From Neolecta irregularis DAH-3 (lineage: Eukaryota; Ascomycota; Neolectomycetes; Neolectales; Neolectaceae): a stretch of 29,047 nt of DNA. Shown here piece by piece: positions 1 to 10,000 of the stretch. The notes under the pieces were generated by a model that saw only the letters and a list, made by a program, of their open reading frames with translations, had not been told where the DNA came from and searched no databases. The translations under genes were made by a program, and so were the position numbers. How positions within the stretch are numbered: position 1 is the stretch's first letter; every line of letters starts with the position of its first letter. Where the stretch lies: assembly GCA_001929475.1 (NCBI GenBank), contig LXFE01001575.1:322-29368 (forward strand), written 5' to 3'.

Positions 1-167
1 TGCAAGATCTTGATTATATTCTGATTCGTTGATGATACCGTTTGAACTGTCTTCTGCAAGATTTCCATTATATTCTGATTCGTTGATGATACTGTTTGTA
101 CTGTCTTCATCTGCAAGATTTTCATTATATTCTGATTCGATGATACAGTTTGTACTGTCCTCATCTT
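1..167 (-). repeat. Tandem repeat of about 54 bp (3 copies) inside NOP14 exon 4
   Basis: Three head-to-tail copies begin at 1, 55 and 112 on the + strand, each starting tgcaagat and containing attatattctgattcg. They stay in frame with NOP14 and encode an acidic peptide unit with the core ESEYNxxLA. Copy lengths differ by multiples of three. Confidence 0.85.
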
Positions 168-1304
168 CGTTCTTATCGATATGGGATTCGAGACCCTTTC
201 CAAATGCATATGCCATATCTTCATCCTCGCTAGAAGCAAAGTCATCATCCAGGTCATCAGCTACAGCAGGACCTCTTCTCTTCACTTCAGCTTCGACGAC
301 TTGCTCGCCTCTCATGCGTTGTAATCGATCCTCCTCGAGCTTCTTCAACTTCTCAGCTTCTTCTTCTGCAATTTCTTCTTCAGTCTTGAGTCTTTCGGTT
401 GGTTTGGCTCGTTTATCAAATATCATTTCTCGCAACGCTTCATCGTACTTTTCGTCGGTTTTATCTCGAGGTGTTTCAACAGGGTTTGGCAGTTGGGCTA
501 AAAGAGATCGAATATCACGAAGCTCATCGTCGAGAGCTTCTCGTTCAAGTTCGTCGTCCTCTTTTTCTTTCTGGCGTTCGTATTTGTGTTGTTTTGATTT
601 AGTCATGATTTCTTCCATGATTTCGCTTCGAGTCTTTTTGCGAGTGTCTGTTTCGAAACCCCCAAAGTGAGTCCTTTCAACCATAATTTGGTCAATATTT
701 ACTGGAGAGTGTCAGCGCCCATGGCTAGATCTTGCGTACCGTTGTCATCATCGCTATTGATATCGTCATAGTTGTCGAAATCTTCCAAAGCTTGGCCATA
801 ATGCGTCAGTTGGTCATTTTCGAGATTAAAAATATCGGTGTTTCTGGCACGTTTCTAAACTTAGGGGTTTCGTGAAGTGAAATTTACCTGCTTTTCTTTG
901 GTGAATCGTTCCAACATCTTTTCCTCGGGAGTCATATTGGGATCATCTTCGCCGAACCGTCGGTCAATTAGACCTCCTGTTTTCTTTCTGGCGGCCAATT
1001 CTGCGTGCAGCGCTTTCCTTCGCTATACGGTCAACCACGACAAAGGAGAACCAACGTGATCCTCTGAAATCTGCTTGCTGACGGCTGGGTTCCCTTCCAC
1101 GCCTCTTACGCTCCGGCCTACAATTTCGTGTTTCTGTTTTGTGACTTTGAGGCCGTAAGGATTGAATCTGGATCGAATGCCGTGCAGCTGGGCATCGCGC
1201 TGGAGGCTGCTAGTGGCCGGGCATTGTTTCGAGCCCCGCCTGAGCCCGGCATCGCGCAACTCCTCTTTCAGCTGTTTGAGCTGCGACTTGTTTCCTTTGG
1301 CCAT
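1..1304 (-). CDS. NOP14: NOP14, nucleolar SSU-processome protein (5' part, runs off left edge)
   Basis: Nop14 is a nucleolar component of the small-subunit processome needed for 18S rRNA maturation and 40S assembly. The N-terminus starts MAKGNKSQLKQLKEEL, followed by SRFNPYGLKVTKQKHEIVGR, RKALHAELAARKKTGG and RRFGEDDP..MTPEEKMLERF, all hallmark Nop14 blocks. The start is the ATG at 1304-1302. Exons are 1304-1056, 1022-888, 854-703 and 673 to beyond 1; the three introns are 33, 33 and 29 nt, each required to avoid an in-frame stop. Exon 4 encodes THFGGFETDTRKKTRSEI and then a long acidic, Lys/Glu-rich stretch, ending in three copies of an ED(S)xNxIxESEYNxxLA repeat at the window edge. Only about 350 codons are present; the conserved C-terminal half lies outside. 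NOC4, its known partner, lies 1.5 kb away on the same strand. Confidence 0.95.
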
Positions 1305-1523
1305 GGCCGACGGCAGAGAATTTTCTGTGGAAACGTGAGGCGGCACGTGCTGCAGGCGGCACGTGACACCACATGTCGGAGGCGTGTCTGAGACGAAGCC
1401 GCAACAAATGCAGTGAGACAAGCGCAAACCAATAAAAGCGGCGGTGCCGGGAGCGGCCTGTCCGTCACCAGCAACAAATACGACCGGAACAAACACAACA
1501 AATACCGGAACAAACACACCACC
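1305..1523. promoter_or_regulatory. Bidirectional promoter between NOP14 and the secreted-protein gene
   Basis: A 219-bp GC-rich spacer separates the NOP14 ATG (1304, -) from the first in-frame ATG of the + strand gene (1524). It must hold both promoters. An aataaaag tract at 1430-1437 is the only AT-rich, TATA-like element I see for the + gene. Confidence 0.5.
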
Positions 1524-1561
1524 ATGGCTCGGACTCGGAACAAACACACCACCATGGCTCG
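1482..1561 (+). repeat. Tandem repeat spanning the start codon of the secreted gene
   Basis: Positions 1506-1531 and 1536-1561 are identical 26-mers beginning cggaacaaacac and ending accatggctcg, with a 30-bp period. A partial earlier copy (ccggaacaaacac) sits at about 1484. Each full copy carries its own Kozak-like accATGG. Confidence 0.9.
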
Positions 1562-2633
1562 CGGCTGCTCGTTGATCCTCGCGCTTTTGCTGCTCGCGGC
1601 GTGCGTGGACTCGTCGCCGGTGCGTGCCAAGCGCCCCCGCGAAGACAGCGCGGCCTCGGGCGACTCTGGCGACTCTGGCGACTGGGACACCGACTCCTTT
1701 GAAGCCTTCCTCGCATCGTTTGGCCTGCCCGATGCCGATCCGTTTGACCCGCCCGGTGCCGATCCCGGCAGATCGCCCTCGCCGCAGCTCTTCCTGCGGC
1801 CTGTGGTCCTCGACAGCCAGGATTTGCTTCCGTTCGCCCAGTATACGAGGGATCAGCCTGACGTCATTCCCGCCTACAAACACCCGCGGTCGGCCGCCAG
1901 TGTGGAGCCGCAACACGGATCCCAATCTTATCGAGTCAGCCACCCGCCTGCAGAGCCTGGTTCTTATCGAGTCAACCACCCGCCTTTGTATCAACCGCCA
2001 CCAAAAAAGCCAACTCACCCAGTCGATCGCTCGTCTTTGCTTGAACCTCGGCCAAAAGTCACATACACAACTAAACAAGGATTTGGATTTGATCACCCCA
2101 ATTCCACGCCTGTGTATCACTCGCAACAAAGATTCCCAATCAAGATGATTCATTCCCCACAACATACCAGGGCTTCTGCCAAAATCCTTTCCGGTCGTTA
2201 TTCACCGCCTTCAAAGTTCATGAAACCATCTCCCCCCACGGCCTCATACCCCACATTCTCGCAAGGCAAGTGGACAGATTTTTCAACAGCTTGTGATCTC
2301 GCCGCCACTCACCGGGAAAACTTGACAAAAATACTCTCAATGTCTCCCAACGATCCGAATTTGAAAAACTTTTGTCTAAAAGTAGATCTGGCTCTGCTGA
2401 AAGACGACCCCTGGGTCAAATCTTTGGTAAGGTCGACGACGCCAAACTATGACTTGGCAAAGAAAATAATCAACCAGTCCAGAGGACCAGAGATGAATGG
2501 ATCCAATCGCCCAAACGTTTCAAAAGCACAGATGGATTTAAAAGAAAAGCAGCAGGCTCAGATGGGTTTTTCGCATTATCAATTAATTCCCTTTGTGAAT
2601 AATCTCAATGATCGAGAGCGATCAGATGACTAG
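1524..2633 (+). CDS. Secreted Pro-rich protein of unknown function
   Basis: I recognise no family. Two in-frame ATGs (1524 and 1554) sit in identical contexts. The downstream ATG gives a textbook signal peptide, ARGCSLILALLLLAACVDSS, directly followed by a Lys-Arg pair (AKR|PRED, residues 26-27) that suits Kex2-type processing. The upstream ATG would add ten basic residues in front and weaken the signal. From 1554 the protein is 359 aa: an acidic segment with SGDSGDSGDWDTDSF, a Pro/His-rich middle with repeated SYRVxHPP, then a more ordered C-terminal region (about residues 240-320) with CDLAATHRENLTKIL and NFCLKVDLALLKDDPW. No intron is needed. The first third is markedly GC-rich and the last third AT-rich, so the gene may be composite. 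It is likely an extracellular or cell-wall-associated product; no function can be assigned. Confidence 0.7.
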   Translation: MARTRNKHTTMARGCSLILALLLLAACVDSSPVRAKRPREDSAASGDSGDSGDWDTDSFEAFLASFGLPDADPFDPPGADPGRSPSPQLFLRPVVLDSQDLLPFAQYTRDQPDVIPAYKHPRSAASVEPQHGSQSYRVSHPPAEPGSYRVNHPPLYQPPPKKPTHPVDRSSLLEPRPKVTYTTKQGFGFDHPNSTPVYHSQQRFPIKMIHSPQHTRASAKILSGRYSPPSKFMKPSPPTASYPTFSQGKWTDFSTACDLAATHRENLTKILSMSPNDPNLKNFCLKVDLALLKDDPWVKSLVRSTTPNYDLAKKIINQSRGPEMNGSNRPNVSKAQMDLKEKQQAQMGFSHYQLIPFVNNLNDRERSDD

Positions 2634-2767
2634 CTAGTGCAAATCTTCAAATTCAAAATGTCGAAATTCTGTTAAAATATTTCTGTCCTTGTGTATAAAT
2701 AACGGAATGATACTGTGTTTGCGAGTTTTATAAAAAGATAAACCGCATATTCAAGCCTCGACAAAGT

Positions 2768-4530
2768 TCACGAGAACCATGCGGCAGCTTGATTCTCATC
2801 TGCCAAGGCAAATATATATTCTAGAGGCTGAAATTCAATCGCAGGCGGCTTCTTTATCTTGCGTGTAATTTCAGCCTCAAACATCTTTACATTAGAATAA
2901 TTAAAATAAACTTGAACCGTCGAATAAGAATGATCCAGAAAATCTTCCATATTGTACGATGGTTTGGTAAATTGCTCAGACAAGATTTTGGCTAGAGTCG
3001 CTACATTTGGATTGAAGTGATTTTGCAGGGAAGCCATTTCCCATAAAGAACTGTCCAAGGCTCCAGTTTTGGCAGGATCATTTTCGCTGCAATCAAACAA
3101 ATCTCAAACATCAGTTTGTTGTAAAATGTAAACGTACCGGTACATTGCGGATTGTTCGTCCGGTGGATCATGGACATGCACGACGGATGTTTCTTGAGTA
3201 GATTGTACGTGAGTGGAATTATCGATATGATTGCTCCAGGAGGCGCTGCTAATGCCAGCTGCGACATACGTTTTAAGAATGAAGCAATGATGCTTGCGGG
3301 TAAATGACTACTATCAGCTTCAACGCCAAGACAACCCTTACGTCGATGACAGAAAGAGCTCTAAAAGCCGGAAAAACCGCGATCGATATCGCACATGCAT
3401 CAGATTTCGGTCAAATAAAGCATAAAGTTTGACATAGAAATTGGGATAATCGAGATTGTACTTTTGCATTAGCTGGAACAGACCATTCAGAGCCAAAAGA
3501 CTAGTCACGCCGCCTAAGTATAAACATCTCGAATTGCCATGGAATAGTACCCGCATCGTATGATTCCGTTAAGAAATCCATTAATAACTGGGGTTTGATC
3601 ATATATGGTGCGATGCGCCGGTGAACGATGAGTAAGAGCGATTTATATTGATCATTTGTCATGGGTAACCGTAGCAACGCTAGCCAACATTCCTGAAAGA
3701 CTTTTTTGTGTGCAGAGAGGGTTTGTATAATGTGCTTTTCAGACTTTTTCGACTCGACTAACGATGACCAAAAGGTATCTAGTTCCTTTTCTTCAGTTGG
3801 CATTGTATTCAGAGCGAGAAGCAGATTTAAAAGATTGTCGCGCACGGTGTTTTGTTTCGACAGGTCTGCCGCAGGTAAATGATTTATTGTCTTGCTAACC
3901 GTCAACGAAATCTACAAGAGGTGACTACGCTGCGTCCTTGAGAAAAAAGTACCGGATATCATCATGTACATTTAAATATTTTGAGCAAAATTCAGCAGAT
4001 AATGCATCGCTAAAGTGTTTGCTTTGAAGGATAGCCTTTACCGCGTTTATAAACGAACTATTCGGGAATAAGACACCATCGACACTGTTTTCAAGTCTGG
4101 AAATTTGCGCTTTTAGTAGCTTAAAGTATAGCCTCAGCGCGGTAACCTACCTATATAAGATTGGAATATAATGCAAACTTACTTGCAATGCAGGTTCAGG
4201 ATGAGCAAACATTTCATATAGAAATTTCACTAGTTGGATGTATTTCTCTTTCAGCCAGTGGGCGATCAAATTATCCTCGTTGTCCTTATCGCCATCCATT
4301 CTCCCGTCTTTCCACAAGTGACAAAATACTCTCGATAAAGCAGATATCCCAAAGTGAATAGTCTCCGGATGATCCTCTATACACATTTCGAGCAAATCAA
4401 CAATCTGGTTGTAGTTCGTTGGAGAGGTAATAATCTGTTTCTCTAGTTCTTTGATTTTGGCTTGCTTGCGAGGCCTCTTCGAGGGCACGCCCTGCAATTT
4501 CTCTTCTACTCTTTGTCGTTTTAAAGTCAT
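2768..4530 (-). CDS. NOC4: NOC4, nucleolar partner of NOP14 in 40S biogenesis
   Basis: Noc4 (UTP19) heterodimerises with Nop14 and is required for 18S rRNA processing and pre-40S export. The start is the ATG at 4530. Exons are 4530-4183, 4146-3929, 3894-3551, 3513-3342, 3307-3138 and 3102-2768; the five introns (36, 34, 37, 34, 35 nt) keep frame and give 528 aa, the usual family length. Recognisable blocks are a basic N-terminus (KRPRKQAKIKELEKQI), SLLALNGLFQLMQKYNLDYP, NFYVKLYALFDRNLMHVRY, RSRFFRLLELFLSSTHLPA, ALDSSLWEMASLQNHFNPNV, ATLAKILSEQFTKPSYNMED and FLDHSYST near the C-terminus, ending in KKPPAIEFQP. The acceptor at 3103 is chosen because it restores DLFDCSENDPAKTGALDSS, as in the family. 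It is divergently transcribed from IND1 over about 100 bp. Confidence 0.95.
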
Positions 4531-4631
4531 TTGAAGACTTGTAGGTATACTGGAAAAACGATCTCCAAGACGGAGTTTTTTTCGTTAATATTTTGTCGTC
4601 ACGGGATTTCACAATTCGCTCCGATTCATTC
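4531..4631. promoter_or_regulatory. Compact bidirectional promoter, NOC4 / IND1
   Basis: Only 101 bp separate the NOC4 ATG (4530, -) from the IND1 ATG (4632, +). The spacer is AT-rich with a T-run at 4575-4582 and no clear TATA box. Open frames that cross it are not conserved coding sequence. Confidence 0.5.
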
Positions 4632-5742
4632 ATGATACCAATAAAATTACTACACTTTTTCGCATCAACAGGATTACCGAAATCGAAAAGTCGCTTTTCT
4701 TCATTCAATGCAAAATTCCATGAAAACCCACTGGTATATGTCTACTTAGATTTATTAATATGTAGGGTTTGCCACGATCTGATGCTCCACCTGTGATTCC
4801 TCGAATGCAACGCGGATTACCTCAGAAACGATCCATTCCAGGCGTTGGCAAAGTAATCGCAGTATCATCAGCGAAAGGCGGTGTGGGAAAATCTACAATT
4901 GCCGGAAAGCTATATTTTATCCATCGTATCACTTATCTGCAGCCAATATAGCTATAGCAGTTGCTCTCCAAGGCCGGAAAGTGGGTATTCTTGATACAGA
5001 TATTTTTGGACCATCTATACCAAAGCTATTTAATCTCTCTGGGGAACCTAGGTTATCTCCCAGTACACCCTTTTCAAATCGTCCTTGTCTAATATACGCA
5101 GCTTAGACAATCGACTTATTCCTCTTCAAAATTATGGTGTTGAATCAATGTCAATGGGCTTTCTTGTTGGTGAAGAAGCACCGGTTGTGTGGAGAGGACT
5201 GATGGTCATGAAAGCTTTGCAACAATTATTACATGAAGTTGAATGGGGTGCACTGGATCTGTTGATTTTGGATTTACCTCCTGGAACAGGAGATACACAA
5301 TTGACTATTACACAGCAAATTTTATTGGACGGTATTCGTATTTTATAGATCTTCAGCTGACGAGAGGTGCTGTTATAGTGTCTACGCCACAAGATATCGC
5401 GCTTATTGATGCAGTTAAAGGTATCAATATGTTCAAAAAGGTCAACGTGCCTGTATGGTTCCTTTTATACCCGACTGACTCTAGTTGCTTGGGATCATAC
5501 AGAATATGAGTATATTTGTCTGTCCCAAGTGCAACCATGAAACATCGATATTCGGATGCGATGGAGCTAGACGAACAGCAGAAAAACATGGCATTGAACA
5601 TCTCGGCGATATTCCTTTACATCAAAGTATCTGCGCTCAAGCAGATCTTGGAAAGCCGACCGTAATTTCTGAGCCGGATGGAATCTACGCTCAAATCTTT
5701 AGAGAGATTGCAAAGCGAATTTGTAATAAAATCGGACTGTAA
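4632..5742 (+). CDS. IND1: IND1 (NUBPL-type) mitochondrial P-loop Fe-S assembly factor for complex I
   Basis: A Mrp/NBP35-family ATPase that delivers 4Fe-4S clusters to respiratory complex I in mitochondria. The ATG at 4632 gives a presequence-like N-terminus ([20 protein letters not shown], basic, no acids). Exons are 4632-4733, 4766-4904, 4943-5062, 5107-5331, 5367-5452 and 5485-5742; total 309 aa. Seen are the deviant Walker [10 protein letters not shown] (Lys71, Lys76), [56 protein letters not shown] and the cluster-binding CPKC (Cys237, Cys240) after QNMSIFV. Introns are 32, 38, 44, 35 and 32 nt. The second (4905-4942) must begin GAAAGC to keep frame: its donor reads GA instead of GT, one base away from GTAAGC. 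The presence of IND1 implies that the organism has complex I. Confidence 0.92.
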
Positions 5743-5755
5743 CGTCTTTGGGTGG

Positions 5756-6721
5756 TTATTTTTGCTCGAGTATTTCAACTTGTTGAATCATCTCCCAAAA
5801 CTCTTTGACAACCGAATCCATATCGCCTCTTACCGCCAAGAATCGCCGACTCTCAATTCCCGGATCCTCAAATGATTGACATGGCAAACCATCAACGACT
5901 TTTCCTCCGGCTTCGTAAAGGATTGCGTATCCAGCACAAACATCCCACATCCAAGGACCCAATTCCCAGTATAAATCAGCACAACCTTCAGCAACTAGAC
6001 AAAAATTCAAGGCCGCACTGAGTGTAAATAGCGATTTTAGAGAGATATACCTTCCTGTAGCCCGTACACCACGGACCATGGCCTTTTTTTCGGCCAACAA
6101 ACCTTTTAGAGTCTCGCATTTCGCATCAAGCTTTGGTCCTCGATCACTCCCAAATTCGGAGATTACCAGACATTGTTGGAGAGTCGATGTAGTTCTTTTA
6201 ATTCTAGGCAATGGTTTTTCGTTGACCCAGCTTCCTTCTCCCGCAATTGCAGAGTAGCATTTGTCCAAGAACGGTGCGTAGACTACCCCGACGACAGGTG
6301 TTTTGTTGACTGCAAGGCCAATTGAACAAGCTACGAAAGGAAATCCATGAATGAAATTTAGCGTTCCGTCAATTGGATCGACGATAAATGTCGGATCATC
6401 AGTTAATTGAACACCTGCAGAATACGATTCTTCGCCAATGAATCTGAGACATCAGTAGAAAATTAGTGCAAAAATACGCAAACGAAATCAATGGAAATTT
6501 TTGCAAGAGACGGTTCTTTAGGAATGCCTCCACGTATTGATCTGTTTCGGTGACCAGATCAGTACCTTGTTGAATCAGAATAATCATGCATCAATCTGAA
6601 TACTGTTTTGTTTCTCTACTATTGAGGAAACAGATTGCGCTGCTTGTAGAATGATTTCTCCTGCTTCTCGCGCTAGTGGAACGAGATAATCGTGAATTTC
6701 TCGCAACCCGAGGTCTGCCAT
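5756..6721 (-). CDS. INM1: Inositol-1-monophosphatase family enzyme
   Basis: A Mg2+-dependent phosphatase of the IMPase family, which hydrolyses myo-inositol phosphates for inositol recycling (QutG-like fungal members have the same fold). The start is the ATG at 6721. Exons are 6721-6604, 6565-6484, 6443-6051 and 6017-5756; introns of 38, 40 and 33 nt; 284 aa, typical for the family. Metal and active-site motifs are intact: DLVTETDQ, GEES (Glu71), the signature DPIDGTLNFIHG (Asp89, Asp92), GEGSWVN, RATGSAALNFC, and WDVCAG (about Asp223). It converges on IND1, with stop codons only 13 bp apart. Substrate specificity cannot be read from sequence, so the symbol is a family-level assignment. Confidence 0.9.
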
Positions 6722-7041
6722 TGGAGATGAATAGTAAATACTTGCGAGTGGAAACCAGATGACAATTCACCAGATAAATTCACCAGATGAAACTAACCAG
6801 ATACAATTAACGAGATGAAATTAATCAGAATGACAAAGACCAACCTGTGGAATACTTGCCAAAAAACTACCGAGGTTCCACATTTCTTCTTTTCATGTTA
6901 TCGCCTGCCATCTTTTTTCTTTCTAGCCCCAAAACAAGAAAAAGACTCCTGTGGCAGATACAAAACAGCCTTGCAATCCACTTGGATTACAAATGATACC
7001 GCCCTTTTAGCACTATTGAATTCCCGGTGTAGTGTTTTGCC
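6722..7041. promoter_or_regulatory. Intergenic promoter region, inositol monophosphatase / NTE1
   Basis: A 320-bp divergent spacer. It contains a degenerate tandem repeat (6753-6838) and, on the NTE1 side, a T/C-rich stretch around 6880-6930. Short open frames here carry no recognisable protein. Confidence 0.5.
6753..6838 (+). repeat. Degenerate 13-15 bp tandem repeat (accagatRaaa)
   Basis: About six imperfect units with the core ACCAGATGAAATTA follow one another just upstream of the inositol monophosphatase start: accagatgacaattc, accagataaattc, accagatgaaacta, accagatacaatta, acgagatgaaatta, atcagaatgac. Confidence 0.75.
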
Positions 7042-10000
7042 ATGGGCTGCGGAATCCGGGAATCGCAGCTGCGCTCCACTCTCCTCCATCGCACTATGGC
7101 CTGGGTGGCTGCCTGGATGCCGGTCTGGCTATTCACCTCCATTTCATTCGTCAATATTACTATACCCAGCCTTGTATTCAGTATTCTATCGTATACCTTT
7201 ACCGTAAACTTGAATTTCACCTCCATGTAACCACTATTTATGCGAATGGCTTGATGTACTAGACTATGCATACTGCTGGCACTTGGACTCGCAATATTTG
7301 TGCTTATCCGGTACAAATACCTCACGAAATACTCGAGATTGCCTCCAGAGCCTCCACGAAAAGAGAGCGAATTGGAGCTGTTTCCAGAGGTACCAGAAGA
7401 AGACATGAAGCCGGGATTCCACAATTATATGGACGAGTTTCTCAGCGCTATCAAGATATTCGGGTACTTGGAGAGACCGGTGTTTCATGAATTGACGAGA
7501 CAAATGCACACGCGGAAACTTGCTGCTGGCGAAACAATATCACTGGAGGAAGAAGAAGGGTTTATTACTGTACTGCCACATAGTTCTCAGTCTGATGGAA
7601 GGTTGTCGATGGATGTGTACAGGTTTTTGTCCAGAATACGCAAAACCAGGAGGACGGATGCATGGAAGATCGATACCAGATGCTCAACGAGGCAAAAAAT
7701 GGCGGTATATAGATCTTTATGGCCCAGCTGACCTTGAGCTGCGTTATCGAGTTTCTTTACAATTCTGTCCCTCTTCACAGATGATGTTGCACTTGCTACA
7801 CCGGCTCTCGAGCTCAAGTTTACTCTCGACAAAATAGACGAAGACGATAATGCAGAAAAAGCTGTTCCAGATGACCCGGTCCAACCTCGATCCGTGCATC
7901 GAGATATTATTGCACGGGCGACTACAGATACTACAATTGCCATTATCCCAACAATAGCCTTTCAGCGTCTTACTAAAACTTATCCCAAAGCATCCGCACA
8001 CATAGTCCAAGTTATCCTCGCCCGATTCCAACGAGTAACATTTAGCACTGCGCATTCGTATCTGGGTCTTACCAAAGAAATCCTTAGTGCTGAAAAGATT
8101 CTCAACGAAACTGCCAAATTCGAACTTCCCAACTCTGTCCAATTTGAACGCTCAAAACAACGGTTCCTCAAAAAACTGGAATCGTCGACATCTCCAAACG
8201 CTGTCAAAACGTCTAGTATGTATAAACGTGTTTTCTCGAAGAACGCTCATGATATGAAATCTATCGCGGATGTTGAAACTATTGAAGCTGAAGATAACCT
8301 GTTCAGGGAGAAAATCTTGGACTGTTTGTTCCTTACAGTCGGCCTTGTCTCGCCTACGGAATCACCCTCGATCCCCGTTTCGCCAAGGCTCATTAGTCAA
8401 GATTACAAAACCAACAAATTCAACAATGCTTTTGTAGCTGTGCTAGGTCAACTCGATGATACTAGTTCCGTTGTCTCGACTTCAAGTGTTCACTCCACGT
8501 CTTCAGAAATCGATTCAGACATTGACATTCTATACTATAAAAGAGGAGAAATACTCATCAAATCTGGAGAAGCATATTCCGGCATGTTTTACCTGATCGA
8601 TGGAACCCTAGAGATGTTGTTAGACGAGACTCCGTTGTTTCAAGTTAGTCCCGGTGGTGTTGCTGGATATCTTGCTGCTATGGCTGGAGCTCGTTCCTTC
8701 ATTGATGTTACGGCAAAAACTGATGTTCTCGTTGGTTTCTTTAGTAAAACACAACTAGAAAAACTCATTGATCGGAATCCTGTTTTACTTCTTACTATGG
8801 CGAAGCGCTTCATCTCGTTACTTAGTACCCTGATTCTTCAGGTCGATATTGCTCTGGATTGGATTTCAGTACCTTCCGGTCAAATAATCCATCATCAAGG
8901 CGACGATGCAGATGCGATATACATTGTTTTAAACGGTCGAGTTCGATCGCTCTTGGAAGATGAAAATAAAAAAATAAAAATTACAGGCGAATATGGTCAA
9001 GGGGAGAGCCTCGGTGAACTCGAAGTCTTGACAGAAACCAAACGACCAAATTCTCTTCATGCAATTCGCACAACGGAATTAGTTAAAGTTCCAAAGATGC
9101 TCTTTCAGACGCTCGCCCTTCAACATCCTGGCATAACATTGCAGATTTCGAAAATCCTTGCAAATCGGATGGGAAAGTTTATTGATCATCAGGACACACC
9201 GAAATCCAACGTCAATTTACGAACAATCGGGATCATTCCTGCTTCAACAGAAGCACCCATTATTGAATTTGCAAATCGTCTGGGTAAAGCCTTCGATTCT
9301 ATTGGAAGTGGCGTGATCATCCTTCATCACGCACATATTATGAATCACCTTGGTCGACATGCATTTTCACGAATGGGAAAACTCAAATTGGCTGGATATT
9401 TAACCGACCTTGAAGAGCGTTATGCAATGGTTTTGTATGTTTCTGATACGACTGTCGGTTCACACTGGACCCAGACTTGTATAGCTCAAGCAGATGCAAT
9501 CATGCTTGTCGCCGACGCCGAAGCTGACCCGACGATTGAAGAACATGAACGTTTCCTACTTGGCATGAAGACAACCGCACGTAAGGAGCTCGTTCTTATT
9601 CATCCTGAAAAGTTTGTTCCCCCTGGACTGACAAGGCAGTGGCTCAAGGTAAGAACATGACTCCCAGAAAACTGACTTGATAGAGCCGTAGCTGGATATC
9701 AGCTCATTTCCACGTACAAATGACCAGAGGCAACGTTCGCTCTCCCACTGACTCAACAATGCATCACCGGCCTCTTCCGACTCGGGCTTTCACGAACCTT
9801 AAGAACAAAGTGAAGATTGTTAAATCCGAGATTTCAAAGATGGCTGGACGGCCGGTGTCTCATGCACCAATATACCGAGATACTCAAGATTACAAAAACG
9901 ATTTTGTGCGTCTTGCTAGACGGCTATGTGGCAAGAGTGTTGGACTAGTGTTGAGCGGTGGTGGTGCGCGGGGGATCGCTGAACTGGGAGCAATTCGAGC

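Noticed and set aside
29-670. Plus-strand 213-codon Ser-rich frame
   Set aside because: Complement of the acidic, repeat-bearing NOP14 exon; Ser runs mirror Asp/Glu codons, and there is no ATG at the start.
1023-2165. Long minus-strand open frame (380 codons) antisense to the secreted gene
   Set aside because: Only its last 93 codons (from ATG 1304) are real, as NOP14 exon 1. The upstream part is a low-complexity shadow of the GC-rich plus-strand exon.
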